Positions 12,301-25,977 are shown, numbered from the stretch's first letter. The stretch is DNA of 64,000 nucleotides from Hybos culiciformis (GCA_964007475.1 OZ023274.1:71063303-71127302), one strand, 5' to 3'. Made by a program: numbers and translations. Notes: a model not told the origin generated them from the sequence alone.

Positions 12301-15300
12301 AAATAAAAAAAAATTCAATATAATAAATAAAAAATTAAAAAAAAAATTGCTTTGTCGAACACAGTTTAGATTTATAATCGAATAAGAGTGTATAACTATC
12401 ATACACTATTATTATGCTGAGAAGACGATTTGAACTGTACAAAAGAATAATTTAGTGTCACTACGAATAATAGTACTTGAACAATTTAGAAAATAATATA
12501 CTTAATGATCATTTGAATAATTTATAAATAAATTTTTTTTTTGTTTTATTTTAATTTTGTAATTTTATTAAAGAAATTCAGTTATAAATCAAAATTTTAT
12601 TCCATTTTCGTATCTCTAAGCTTTTTAATTTAATTTTTTTGTGGGATTTTTATTTTCAACACTTTTGACATAAAGAATAAATTTCATATATACTGAATTC
12701 AATTTGTTTTTCACGCTATAAAAATATAATAGTAAAAATGTCTAATACTTAAGGTGCTCATTACATACCTCTCTCGGACATTATTTGCTTGACGTCGCTC
12801 TTTTTCCCTCACAGCTTTGTGATTTGGATCGACAAAGCTGTCGTTATCAGAATTATTAGCTCCACTAATTCAAAAATATTATAAATTTGTTATAGTATAT
12901 TAATTTAAAACAAAGTATTATTAAAAATAAAATTAAAAGCTAGTTTTTTAATTACGTATTTTGGATCCTCATAATGCTTACAACTATTATACTAATAGAC
13001 CGATTTCGACCGTTCGGTCAAAACATGCGCTGTCAATTTCATTTAAGAGTACGATTCTTAAATAACTAATTCCAGAGTCAGAAGGCCTAAACTGGCCAGG
13101 ATGCAAATAATTTTAATAGAAAATATTGATTTTTTATGATGAGTTTTAAAAAACTAATTATATTATTAACATACGGTTACACACAGATAAATATCGATTG
13201 TAATAATAGGAACCTTAAAAAAAATGTAGATTATATCCAAGGATTCGGATTGGGTAAATAGATTTCGAAAATATCTGAATTTCGACATAGGTAACTCCAA
13301 TTATAAAAAAAAATTAAAATTTAATAAAATTTATATAAATTCAAAATTTATAAAGTTAAATAAATAATAAAAATTAATGTAGAAAATAATACTCACTATC
13401 GCCTAGCTTTTTTAGCAGCACCTTTTCCTGTTCCTTCAACGGAGCTGCTAGGTTTTGTGTCAGCATCCGATTGTTCTTTTCGTTTTTCTGCAAAAACGAA
13501 AAAGCAATAAATTATTGGAATACGAATTTTTTGTTCGCTAACTTACTTGAATTTGATGGCATGGGAACTGGCGCTGTTACTGAAGGCATAGGATTCCTTT
13601 CAACTTTAATTGTGGGTGATGAAACATCTTGGGGAATAGAATCATGACTTAAACTATTTGTGGCAGTAGCCGGTGACATTAAGAATGACGATGAACCTTC
13701 AATACCTACAGATGCTGCTCCTAACAGTGGCTCACAATGGTTTCTTAAAACATTTAAAGCATCATCAAGCCGTTCTTCCATTCTAGCTCCCTGAAAAGGC
13801 TAAAACGTTGTTTTATTATTAAAGGAATATGTATATGTTTATTTAAAAATACAAAGAAACGAGCATAACAATTTTGCACAACTTCAAAAACATTAATATT
13901 TGAGTTGCTGAAAGTGGAATTGTGGTAAACTAAATTGCCGAATGAATAGCATTAGTCTTATATTCTGATATTCTATAATGGTATGCTTATAGTTCAAATA
14001 AATATGTCCTAAGAAATCTTTTTAAATGTTCTAACGTTTTTAGATATCATAATTAAAAACGAAATGCTTTTATGTTCATAATTTGCATGTTTCGTAAGTA
14101 CTTACATTTGAACTCTCTGTGTGCCCTCTCAAAAATCCTATAGCATCCGTTAATGGTTGCAATTCTGGTGGGCTTGCCTTGAATATAATAAATAAAAATT
14201 TTTCGGGATTAATTTTTTAATGGTAAGACTAAATAGACATAAGTATACATTCGCCATGCTATAAAATTTTATCTAGCTGCAATTTTTATAATGATATTAT
14301 ACTTATTAATATATTTTTTGTATCCGACACTCTAAAGAGCTTGAATGAAGCAAATTAAAATAAAAAAAAATCTTAATTTGATATCAGGCAATATCAATTT
14401 AATTCCTAACTACTCAAATAAATTGTCTTCGTATAAAATTCAAAGCAAAAATGTTATATTATTATAAAACTTTAATTCGTCTAAAAGAAATTTTTTTTGA
14501 AACCATTTTGTGTTTTTGATGCTACGATTAATGTCAATATAAATTTATCTTGCCGAAAAATAAAAGATGAACGCAAATGAATTTTTATAGCGAGAATTCA
14601 TTCAAAATTTTATGCTGTTATTACCAATTGCTGTAGGCCGTGAATTGTTGAAGGTCGTGAAACTAATTCATTTCCAAATCCATCGCTATTTAAATTTGGA
14701 TTACTTGGTGCTGAAATAGAAGGTCCTACTGGTGTTAATTGTGGCCATACAGGTGCACTTGATGAACTTGGATTTTGCAAAATTGGATGAGCTGGTTGTG
14801 ATGTTAATGGAGGAGGCGAATTAACTGGTGTTGATGGATTTGAACTGTAACTACTTATACTTTGCTCTGCTGAAGTGTACATCTAAAAAATATGGATAAA
14901 TTTTTTTATAACAAAGATTTTTAGAAATCTAGCATAAAACTTAATATTTACAGTTTGAAGTGCTTTTCCTACTAAAGTGTCATTTTGAACTGTGGGGCTT
15001 TGATGTGGATGCGAATTAGCATGAGTATGATTACTATGTGAGGATCCGATTGGTGAATTATAAATTGCTGTTGCATTAATATTTTGTGACGAATTCGGAA
15101 TAGATTGGATAGAGTTTCCTCTAAAAGAACTCATAGGTGGTAAAGATTGAGTTGGCCCCTAAAAATATATAAAAGTATTAATTAAACATTATGAATTGAA
15201 TAAATACAAAAAATTGGAATCAATATTTAGTTATAAAATAAAATTCAAATAAATAAAATTTAAATAAAAAAAATTTAACCTGTGACATTTCAGTATTTAC

Positions 15301-17460
15301 CATTCCCATATTATATTGATTATGATGTTGTGACAAATGACTTGGATGCCCTCCTACTGAGTGATATGCTGTTTGCGGTGATGCATATGGCCCAGATGGA
15401 GATGGATACCAGTTCCCTCCTCCAGGTGAGTCAAAATATTGATCAGATTGATAAAGAGCACCACCAGCTTTAGGAGAAGCATATCTTGTGCTTCCTCCCG
15501 AATTGTCATGTTGGTAATCATCAGGTGCATACTAGGAATTTAAATTAAATAATTGTTTTTAATTCGAATAAATTAATTTTTTTAATTTCATCATCTTACC
15601 ATTCCATTTTCCAGAGCACTGTACGGAGATTGATAACCATTTTTTTCATTTACTAGAATTAAAATAAATTTAATTGATAAATATTGTAGGGATTTTTAAT
15701 ATATTCTTTCAAAAACGTTTAATAAATATTTATTTGAAACCTGTAGAAATAACATCTTTTTTTAAAAGAAGGGTTACTTAAATCTATCGTAAGTCCTACA
15801 ATCTACTTTAAATTTATAAAAAAACTTCTCACAGAGGGAACCATTGATAAAAATAAATACAAGATTAGTTTTTCGTGATGACAAAAGCATAATTGTCATA
15901 TAATATATATTTACTACGTTCACAGACCCTTATCTAGCATATGTAGGTAAGTACCTAACAAAAGAACCCAGATAAAAAAATGCAGGTACGTAATTTTTAC
16001 AACTTAGTGAGCGTGTTATGTTAAACTGTAACAGAAGATTTCCCTAGTAAGGATAATCAAATATGTACTTAGTAAGTACTTATTAATAAAATGTTGAATT
16101 ATGAAGACCTATTATATTTAAGTTCCAGCTAAGTAGGTTACTTCAATAAATAATACTAATTCCTTTTAAGAAAATCGAGGTTAATTTTCCAATTAAAATT
16201 TAATGAAATCAAGAATAAATAAAAATCGTAGTCCAAATTATTTGATTAGTAATCAATAGTAAATAAATGGGGTACCTAGGTAGAGAGGAAGGTAGTTAGA
16301 TACAAGTTCCAAAAATAATTTCTTCTTAGATAAACTTAGCTGTACGATTGTGGATACCAACGTATACTTACTTATCTGTACCTATCTACCTAATAAGTAA
16401 GAATATCTTTATAACTAATTAAATTAATAAATAAATAAATAAAAACAAATACTTAATAGAATAATCTGTTGCGTATTCTGACTCTGATGCAGGTAGGTAC
16501 CTAGCTGGATAACTGGGTAAATGTTCCTTATCCATCACTTAGGTACCCACCTCTAATATCCATAACAAGTAGGTACAGGAGGAGAATAAAAACAATTTTA
16601 TTTAATTCATAACTTGTTTATTGTTTTTTAGGTTTCCGATTCTGTTTGAAAATTTCGAAAACAAGGATATGTGCAAGTTTTTGATTTTTCATTTAAGGCA
16701 GGTTAGATCTAGGCTTAGGGTTATGAACCAAATTATTTTAGAAGAAAAAGATTAAAACTAAAATGAAGATTTTCGTCCATCGCATAGGTAGGTAGGTTAG
16801 GTAGGTTTCTTATTATATTGTTACGACACCACCACGACGACCAGACCCCGACGCCGACAAGAAAATACGCCGTGCGCTGCCCATCGCAACCGATTTTTTT
16901 GTCCGCCGTCGCAAAACGTTTTTGTCGACGTCTCAGGGCGTACGCACTTCGTCGCATTTTATATTTTTTATCGGCGTGCCAAAAAAATTTCTTATATTTT
17001 TTCGGTTTTTTAGTTATTTTTTTCAATTTTTTTTTTTTTTTTTTTGTTTTTTTTTTTTTTTTTTTTGTTTTTTTTTTTTTTTTTTTTGTTTTTTTTTTTT
17101 TTTTTTTTTGCTCTTTCCTTTTTTTTTTTTTTTTGTTTTTTTTTGCACGCCGATGGCGCTGCCCGTCGCTTACTTTTTTTTCTAAGCGCGTCGCCGCAGC
17201 CAAAAACTCGTCGGCGTCGGAGTCTGACGACGACTATAAAAAAATTTTCAAAAGTAGTAATACCTACTACTACTAGTAAGTAACAAGTTTTTTAAACAAT
17301 AATTTCTTTTGAAGCAATTTTATGATAAAAATTTAATTAATAAAATTAGAAAGTAAATTAATAATATTATCTTCTTACCACTTTGTTTATTAGCAATTTT
17401 ATTAAAACAATTTTGAAAAACCTCATATAAATGCATTGGTTCGTCATCACTGGTCGCCAT
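9388..17460 (-). CDS. da: Daughterless, class I bHLH transcription factor (E protein)
   Basis: Exons in transcript order: 17460-17379, 15652-15600, 15531-15280, 15158-14952, 14882-14625, 14177-14106, 13790-13547, 13487-13397, then either 12864-12769 or 11823-11734, then 10968-10823, 10759-10641, 9432-9388. The proteins are 554 or 552 residues (Drosophila Da is about 710). The first exon starts [19 protein letters not shown], the Daughterless N-terminus as I recall it, which fixes the start. Residues about 199-330 match the AD2 loop-helix region (SPSTPV-like motif, [15 protein letters not shown]). The basic region [11 protein letters not shown] is followed by a helix-loop-helix ([17 protein letters not shown] ... 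LEQQVR) and the E-protein tail [17 protein letters not shown] proteins dimerise with tissue-specific bHLH factors such as proneural proteins and bind E-boxes in the nucleus. Two alternative basic-region exons are present and are described separately. Intron 1 carries a foldback element. Confidence 0.96.
11734..11823 (-). CDS. da: da alternative basic-region exon, acidic-flank version
   Basis: A 90-nt exon. The chosen acceptor is the CAG ending at 11824; the donor is GTACAA. It also enters and leaves in phase 2. It encodes [17 protein letters not shown], then [14 protein letters not shown]. The YCSSAD start agrees with what I remember of Drosophila Da at this point, so this looks like the ancestral version. 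An earlier AG (in AATAG, near 11834) would also splice but gives TA+TA and a wrong frame, so the CAG site is preferred. Confidence 0.87.
12769..12864 (-). CDS. da: da alternative basic-region exon, neutral-flank version
   Basis: A 96-nt exon with acceptor AG at 12866-12865 and donor GTATGT. It joins the upstream exon in phase 2 (TA+T = Tyr) and leaves phase 2 (AG) for the shared helix-loop-helix exon. It encodes [18 protein letters not shown], then [14 protein letters not shown]. The flank is only mildly acidic, and the basic region has V where the other version and Drosophila have A (NNVRER against NNARER). Because both exons carry the same phases and the same function, I infer that they are used alternatively. 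Confidence 0.85.
16833..17235. mobile_element. CpG-rich foldback element in da intron 1
   Basis: A GC- and CpG-rich island in AT-rich intron DNA. The outer left arm (CAGACCCCGACGCCGAC region, about 16836-16860) pairs imperfectly with the right end (about 17205-17235). An inner pair, ATCGGCGTGC near 16970 and GCACGCCGAT near 17145, is also inverted. The centre is a long T tract. No transposase is encoded and no clear target duplication was found, so the class is open: a MITE or foldback element, or an expanded satellite. Confidence 0.55.
17029..17140. repeat. (T)n-G tract
   Basis: Four to five runs of roughly 14-21 T separated by single G, forming the loop of the foldback element in da intron 1. 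Apparent long ORFs of Phe or Lys across it are artefacts of this repeat. Confidence 0.9.
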
Positions 17461-18186
17461 TTTGTGAACAAAAATCAAAAAAAGTTTGCGAAGAAAAAAA
17501 TCTTAGAAGAGAAAGGAAGAAAAAAAAAATTCTCGAATAAAAATACCTATAATATTTTAATATTTAAGAAAAATAAAAATTAAGTTTATTTAAATCACAG
17601 TTTTGCTTTTATTTTTGTTTATTCTTTCTTATGTTATTAAATTTATTTATTTTTTTTTTAATTTGCACAATATTTTTTTTTTATAAATTCTTTAAAATTT
17701 CCAACTTTTTTTTGTTTATTGTTTTTTTTTTTTTTTTCTTCACTCTATTTTTTTTTCCAACATTGTCGTTTCGTTTTTCTTTTTTTCCTTTTAGATCAAA
17801 TCGTAGAAATTTTAAATTACATTATTTATTTTTAATAATTTCTAATACATTTTATCGTTATAATTTTAATTTTTTTTTCTAATTAATATTGAAGGAAAAT
17901 ATAAAAAAAATTGAATTTTTTATTATTAGAAAAAAAATTTTCAAATAAAAAAAAAACTAAAAGGAAAACTTTCTTTATGATTCTCTTTTTTACAACAAGA
18001 AACAAGAAGTTTAAGGAAAAAGAAAAATACTTCAAAATGGTTGCCTACAAAAGTCACTACTAGTAGTAAAGTTGACTTTATGACAACTTTTCCAATGAGA
18101 TCTTATTTTATGGCTGTATGTACAAGGCTATGATAGAAATAATAAAGCTTCCTTTGTAAAAGTAGAAACTTAATATTCATATGTAA

Positions 18187-18647
18187 TGCCTTGTTCACAC
18201 TTCGCTAATTTAACATGTTCGAAAGGAGTTAAACATCTTTGGAAAATCGACCGTTCAAACGATGTTTAGCTCTGTCAGATAAAGAATTTCAAATAATACC
18301 GGAGATAAGCTCAAAGGAACTGACGCGCCCAAAAAAGTTAAAATATATGAAGTTGAGTCAAGGTTAAGAACTCGCGCGTCATTTATCTTGAGTGTATTTC
18401 CACCTTTATAAAATTTCAAAATCAAAAATGACATACCAAGTAAAAATTAATGCATACTGAATATTGTCTAACAAAATATTATTCAAAAATTACTCATTCA
18501 TCCCTGAAAATTAACATGTTTTTGTAGAAACATGTTGAAGAACGTGTTTCTGTTTTAATTTTTTTACTATGAAAAAACAACATCAAAAACACCAACGGAA
18601 CATGTTCGTCGTCCGAACATGTTAAATTAGCTAGGTGTGAACAAGCT
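18187..18647. mobile_element. MITE family A, uninterrupted copy
   Basis: About 460 bp with inverted ends containing TTGTTCACAC and GCTAATTTAACATGTTCG. Left and right ends match except at the outermost few bases. The same sequence, in the opposite orientation and with an extra insertion, occurs at 41932-42876. It is non-coding: short ORFs inside are shared by both copies only because the repeat is shared. The TAA at the left flank suggests a PIF/Harbinger-like element, but the right duplication is not clean. Confidence 0.8.
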
Positions 18648-18770
18648 ATTATAGCTTGTTGATTTGTAAAATAATGGGCCTTCATTTGAAAAAAATAAAA
18701 AAAAAATTTAAATTCTGAATTTCAAACTCGAATGTCCAAATTTTTAGGCATATAACTTTAAAATGAATAT

Positions 18771-19076
18771 TACCTAGTTTATATGGAGAGTTGAAACCGG
18801 GTTCAACTACGGTTTAACTACATGTAAACGGTGGTAGAGTTAACCTGAGTTAACCTGACTCAACCCAAGAAATTCGCTCGGTTAAGTTAACTCTATCCAT
18901 GTAAACGGTTAACCCGGTTGAAAATAAGCAACAGCTATTTGTTTTTTGTTGTTGTTTTCAAACTCAATGCAACTACAGTTCAACCACATGCTTTTCGACT
19001 ACATCATGTAAACACTTGACCTCTTTTAAACCACATTTCGACTCAAGCACGGTTGGACTATCATGTAAACTAGGTA
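18771..19076. mobile_element. MITE family B
   Basis: About 306 bp with inverted ends TACCTAGTTTA(T/C)ATG and a body full of short GTTAACCTGAGT/GGTTGAA-type motifs. There is no coding capacity. It lies between da and RpL23. Confidence 0.65.
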
Positions 19077-19455
19077 TATGAAAAAGTGAAAGATTAACTT
19101 TTAATTAATTTACCCGATAGTATCGCAACTTCAGAAGTTTAAAGTTTAATACCAGTAAAAGTAAGGATACTAAAAAAATTTTTTATCTCAACATTACATT
19201 TTTTTATGTATTTTTACCTTAAGGTGTTATTAAGACCAAATAAAATATACACTTAATGGACATTTTTTCCTTTTTTTTGTATTTTTATTTGAAGTACTTT
19301 AAAATAATTTTTATTATGCACTATTTAATATAAATATCTGGCTTATAGCAGTCAGTCCTATTTTAAATAACGATTTACTTAACTATGCCGTATAAGCGTC
19401 TCCGCTGTGGTGTTGCCAAATATATTTTTTAATATCATTTGTTTTCTGTTTGTGT

Positions 19456-19493
19456 GTTTCCTTTTCCTGTTCGATTCTTTTTCTTTTTCCCCT
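19456..19493 (+). promoter_or_regulatory. Pyrimidine-rich RpL23 5' leader (possible TOP)
   Basis: The 60 bases before the RpL23 ATG hold pyrimidine runs (CTTTTCCTG, CTTTTTCCCC). Ribosomal protein mRNAs usually begin with a C followed by a pyrimidine tract that links translation to TOR signalling. The exact start site cannot be read here. Confidence 0.4.
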
Positions 19494-19514
19494 AAACACA
19501 CAAAAGACGTAAAA

Positions 19515-20636
<1,122 letters not shown>

Positions 20637-22876
20637 TGACATAACTGAAAATAATTTTAATGTTATCACATAATTATTCGATAATAAAACATGAAAACAA
20701 ATTTTTTTTTTTTTTGTATTATCAGCATATTCAAGTAACCATACTATTCTCCATATTCAGGTGATTTAGTTCCTGGTGTTTTAATCTAATATTCTTAGAA
20801 ATAAATATGTGAAAACGTTTATTTCACTTATTTGACCTATACAAGAACATAATATTGGTATCTTGTCGAAAGTTTTAAGGGTAAGGATATTTCCTTCAAG
20901 CGCCGAGATAAAATAAATGCACAAAACTATAAGTTATTTTTCATACATAAATTTATTTCAAAATGAAATACATAATTTATTTAGACAGTTTATAAAATAA
21001 AATCAACAAGTAATCCTTTTTGACTTAAAAATAACACAATTTTGTATTTTTACAGCTTTCTCTTATGTTAAATATTTTTTATTGTATTTTGTAATTATTT
21101 CTAATGCGTACATCTACATTTAATTAGACGATTCTTTAAATTTTATTTCTCTAATTTCGATTCAAAAATACAAAAGAATATTTTTGCTCAATACAATTTT
21201 ATGCGACAGATATGATTTTATTTAATGACTATGAATGAAATGATGTAACTTATTTTTAAAAGTTAAATTTCTTAAAATTAGTATTAAATCAAATTGACTA
21301 TATATGGAAATTGTGACTTTAGTAAAGGTTCTAAAAATACAGATGTTTTCGCCAATAAAAGTGAAACAATAAAACTTCTTTCTTAACTAGCTTGTTCTTA
21401 ATTTAATATTAATATTTTTTGGACAGATTTTTTTATGTGAAGGTATAAAAAATTTTTCCCCTGTAAATGTCCAAATTTTTATAATGAAAACAAAATACTA
21501 CTCCTTATTAACATTATTTTTTAATAATATAACGAATTTTCGAAATACAAGAAAAAATAATTTTTCACATAAATATTTTAAAAAATAAAATTTTTATATC
21601 CTTGAATATGAAAAGTTTGGAATGGAATTCACTTGTTTGCTTAAAAAATGGCATATCATAAATCATTTCTCGAAATATAAGGCAAAAATGTTATTCATTT
21701 TTCAATTCAGAGTATGAGCTTATTTTACATTATTGTAATGAATGAAGCAGTCCAAGAAGACATATCATAGGTAATGATCTTACTGCATTATCATCCGCTT
21801 AGTGAGGTAAAACTGCAAAACATTTACGCCATTACAAATTATACTTCATTAGAAATAGAAAATAAATGCAAATTCAAATTCTTTTGACAAAGTAATGACA
21901 AAACTATAAAATTTTACTAAAAATTGTTGTCTAAAATTTATGTCAACTCTAATTTTGTAGATAATGTGTATGACCTTAAGTATAATCCGGAAAAAGAAAT
22001 AAAGCAAATTCGAATAAAATGTGAAAATAAATAGAATTTAGTTCTCTTCGTTTTTGTAATTCATTAATTAGATAAATATTACTTTTATAGATTTTTAAAT
22101 TTGTTAATTCAATATAAAAATTAAGTCCCTTTTAAACATAAAACTCTTAATAAATGACAACTGAAACATATATTACGTATTATAAATTTAGTGAAAAAAT
22201 TCTCAATTCAGGAAGTTTAAACAAAAAAATATATAAACATACAGCCTTAATTCAAAGTGACTTCTAAAAACATATTATCTCTTCAACAAAAATAAAATTA
22301 AATCATTTTAAAGGAATTAAAAAGAAAATTATCAAACTGCTCATGAAAACATTTCCAAAAAAAAAGACTTTAAAAAATAAAATTCATAAAATCGTGTTTG
22401 TACAAACAACATGAAACTTATACATAACAAATAATTGCAATATAATAATAGGTAAATTATTTGTTAAACCAATAAAAGCTCTTCTTCATCATCATCGTCC
22501 GAATGTTATCTACAAAAAAATAATTATTTTTAAATTTCTTTGTGCTGCCAACTTTAGGATATTTATAGGACAAAATAATATTATTGGAGGAATGAAAGTC
22601 AGTCTACCTATCAAAAATTCCAGTTACATACAATAAAAAAAGATTATTTTACTCATTTTTATTATGACGGAAAACCTCGATGTAACTGGAGATGTAACTT
22701 AAGAGGTCAACAATCTGAAATTTGCCATATTTATTACTTTCGACAAACACGAAAATTTTAAATATGGTGAACAAAATTATTTTTTCTTTAATGACATTTG
22801 AGAAATATTTTTATAAAAATAATTAACAATAAAAAAGAGGAAAAAAATATTAATAAAGGTTTTTTTTTGTTTAATC
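20637..22876. other. Convergent intergenic region, RpL23 / ANKRD13C
   Basis: AT-rich 3' flanks of the two genes. A possible last, non-coding exon of ANKRD13C starts at 22509 on the minus strand (acceptor TTTTTTTGTAG). I see no other gene or element. Confidence 0.55.
20683..20688 (+). terminator. RpL23 polyadenylation signal
   Basis: AATAAA lies 47 bases after the stop codon, followed by a T-rich run at about 20702-20715. Confidence 0.7.
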
Positions 22877-25800
22877 TTACCTTCTACTGGTTTCAATATA
22901 ATTACTGGGAATTTCAAAAAGTCCAGGAGATATATTTTCTTTGAATTCAAATTTTTGAAAAGTAATTTTTGCGGATACAGTTCTTAATATGGGAATTTCT
23001 ATTTTCACTGGAAAACCTGATGGCAATTTTAGTTTAATGAATTCTCTAAGTTTATCAAAATGTTTAAATGGTGTTGTCACTTCTAATACATTCAATAACA
23101 TTTCCACATTAAGAGGAAAATCATTAGTCTACAAAAAAGAAAAACAAATTCAAAAATAAAAAATTTACTCTCAAGATATCGAAAATTGTATTAATTTCAA
23201 TGAAGAAAATTGAAAAAATTAAAAAATCAATTCAAAAGATATAACAAATCCATATTTTTGTTAATAATATAAAGCAAAAGTAACAATAAAAAATCTAACC
23301 ATAGACACTGTAGCTTTAAAAGATTTATTAGTTTCTTTGTAAACTAATTCTCTGCCTAATTTTGGATAGCAATTTGATTCGCTATTTATATATTCTTCCC
23401 ATGTAACTTGTTTTTCTGGAGGTGGTTTCAATGAACTTCTTCGGACTATAGCCTGCAAAAAAAATTATGAAATAAAAAATAAAGAAAATTAAATATTGAA
23501 TAAATTTTTTATCACCACTTGACTATCTTGATCTAATTTATTAATGCTTTCTTTTGTAAGTGATTCAATCATTTCTTTGTTTTTTTGTAAATCATCTTTT
23601 GATAAATGCTCTCTCCGTTTTCTTGATTCTAAAACCAAACCGTTGACATTATATAAATCACAATTATAATCTGATATAACCTCCTAATATAAAAGAAAAT
23701 ATAACGGCTGTCACATAACGGAACAGAGAATATAAATTTTAACATTTTTATGCAGTCGTACCTTCCGTTCCTCTTTAAAAAACCAACCACCAATTGCTCT
23801 AGTAAATGTTATATTTTTCATTGACATTTGAGCTGAGAGAATATCATTTGACATTAAAATGTCGACTTCATTTTCAATTTCCAATTCAGTTTCTTCATAT
23901 TTCAATCGCTGATAACATTTGTATTCATTATCAAGAACCGTTAGTGACTCCTTAAAAAAAATATTAAAAAATAATAAATTCAATCAAAAAAAAATTATCT
24001 ATGCTTACATCAGGACTTTTATCTCCCAAAAATAAAAACGATATATCTCCTCGTTCCCATTTCATTTCAGAAAAATCTACTAGTGTTGTGTCTAATCTTA
24101 AATTAGCTCCTGATTTATGAATTCTACATATATCTGATGGTAAAATTTTTGTAACAAACGGAACTAGAACAAAAAATTAATTAGTTACTCTTAACCATAT
24201 ATTATTATCGAGATTATTATTTATTTTTTATTTTATACAACGACTTGGAGGGTACATTTATGTTTTCAAATAAAGTGGTTACGCTGCTATTTCATATTCA
24301 ACCCAAACATCACATAATAACAGAGTCTGAAGCTTTTGTCATTGCTCTCATCACTGCTCAACATTAAGGTGACTCAATGATTCTACATATCATATAACAT
24401 CATTTCATTTGAAAGATGGACAGACTTACAAAGATACTTTACATTACTGGTTTATATTTTTTTGGTAGGAAATTATGCCATTCGAAAAAAGATAAAATTG
24501 GAAAGTCACAGATCATTTTTAGAACTTGGTACCATATGTACGTGTACATTTAATTAATTTTAATTAATGCCAATAAAAGAGCACTTAAATAAATTAATGA
24601 CTTTAATTCTTTTTCATTTTCTACGAAAAAATATTTGTGATCATAATGCTTCAAATTATTTTGCAACTTGATACCACTGAAATAAAAAAATTCATAACAA
24701 AATTACCCCATGAATGGAAATCCCATTTTAATTCCATATAAAAATCTTCAATTTGTTTTAAAGCTTTTACAATTTTCGGTAATTTATTGTCCATTTGTTC
24801 TTTAGATTGTTGTTTTAAATTTTTGACTAAGATTGATACTAAAATTTAAAAAAAAATGTAATTGAATTTTATAGCATCTATAAAATTTAAATGGTCAAAG
24901 AAATTACTTGTTTGACGGTCTCCGTAAGAAATTGCTTCAGCTAATGGGCTCCAGCCTTCGGCATTTTTAACTTTAACTATCGCACCATAGTCTAACAGCA
25001 AATTTACACAATCTGAATTTGATTGAAAAAAAAATGTATTAGTAGGTAGTTCAATTAACATTTCTTTAATATTTTTACCTTTTTTACCCAGCATTACAGC
25101 CAAATGCAAAGGAGTATTCCCTAAAATCATAAAATATTACAAAATATAGTTGTACATTATAAATTTTATGAGATAAGGTACTGATCCAACTATTTTCGGC
25201 GCATAAGGTATATTTTATTTTGTAAGTATGTACGTAAATATGTTTTCATTAAATTAACTAATTTCCGAGGAATATCAGGAAATTTACCCATACTCAAGGG
25301 TATCTTTCCAAGGGGATAGATATCTAGTTCTAAACAAAATTTTTAAATTAATTCTATTTTCATTCTTCTAAATTTTATTAAAAATAATTACTGATGGAAC
25401 CTTGAAAATATTTTTAATTTCAGGAAAGCCTGCTAGGTACTAGGTATAATTAATAAGTATGCCTAAAAATAGATTTTTGTGTTTAAAAATAAATTAGTAG
25501 GTATTTAAGTATAATTTTAATAAAATTAATGAGATTAGTACTTAATATCAAATAATTTTCTTTTAAAAGAAAATGCCTACAAACAGGAAGCTTGTTAATT
25601 TTTTTTGAATTGGTAGATGTAGGCAGAAGTAGAAGAAATCTACCTAGGTTACCCATCTCTACAAAAAAAAAAAATATATATTTTAAAAAGACCGTGCCGT
25701 GCCATTCGTAAAATAATTTTCATTACGTGATGAGGCTGATATTGGCGGCCTTGAAGAAGAATAATTCGAATTTTATAAATTAAGAAAAAAAAACATTTAA

Positions 25801-25977
25801 TTTAATTTATCAAACAAATTAAAGGTACTTACCGTGTTTATCTTTCTCGGAAACATTTCTTCTTGCTGCTGTTCCTGACTCCGGTTTCTGATTGCAGCTT
25901 TCTAATATTTTTTTTAATTTCTTTATGTCACCTTCGAAAACTGATTTGTGTATTGGAAAATTATTATTTTCACACAT
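22877..25977 (-). CDS. ANKRD13C: Ankyrin repeat domain-containing protein 13C
   Basis: Exons: 25977-25833, 25120-25079, 25012-24908, 24838-24707, 24163-24009, 23950-23762, 23683-23519, 23452-23300, 23128-22877, giving 445 residues (human ANKRD13C is 541, longer at the N-terminus). Residues about 8-98 form two to three ankyrin repeats (HGNTPLHLAVMLGKK, WSPLAEAISYGDRQT). Residues about 125-440 are the family's GPCR-chaperone domain, with RLDTTLVDFSEMKWERGDISF, EEVDILMSNDI-like and LPSGFPVKIEIPI stretches. ANKRD13C is known as an ER-associated factor that holds immature G-protein-coupled receptors. Unlike ANKRD13A, B and D it has no ubiquitin-interacting motifs, and none is seen here. The donor of the 23519 exon is ambiguous between two in-frame sites three bases apart. 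The stop is discussed in the findings. Confidence 0.95.

Larger units (their letters stand above)
17461..19514. other. Divergent intergenic region, da / RpL23
   Basis: Holds the 5' sides of da (-) and RpL23 (+). T-rich runs lie next to the da start. Two inverted-repeat elements (18187-18647 and 18771-19076) occupy much of the middle. I see no core promoter motif that I would defend. Confidence 0.6.

Noticed and set aside
15282..15473. Plus-strand ORF in da
   Set aside because: Antisense shadow of a da exon.
16733..17276. Lys-rich and Phe-rich ORFs on both strands
   Set aside because: Translation of the (T)n-G tract and its CpG arms, not a gene.
17631..17882. Phe-rich ORF upstream of da
   Set aside because: Low-complexity T runs with no homology.
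18494..18685. ORF sharing a TETRSSTCFYKNMLIFRDE string with one at 42362-42550
   Set aside because: The match arises because both lie in copies of the same non-coding MITE, not because of a protein family.
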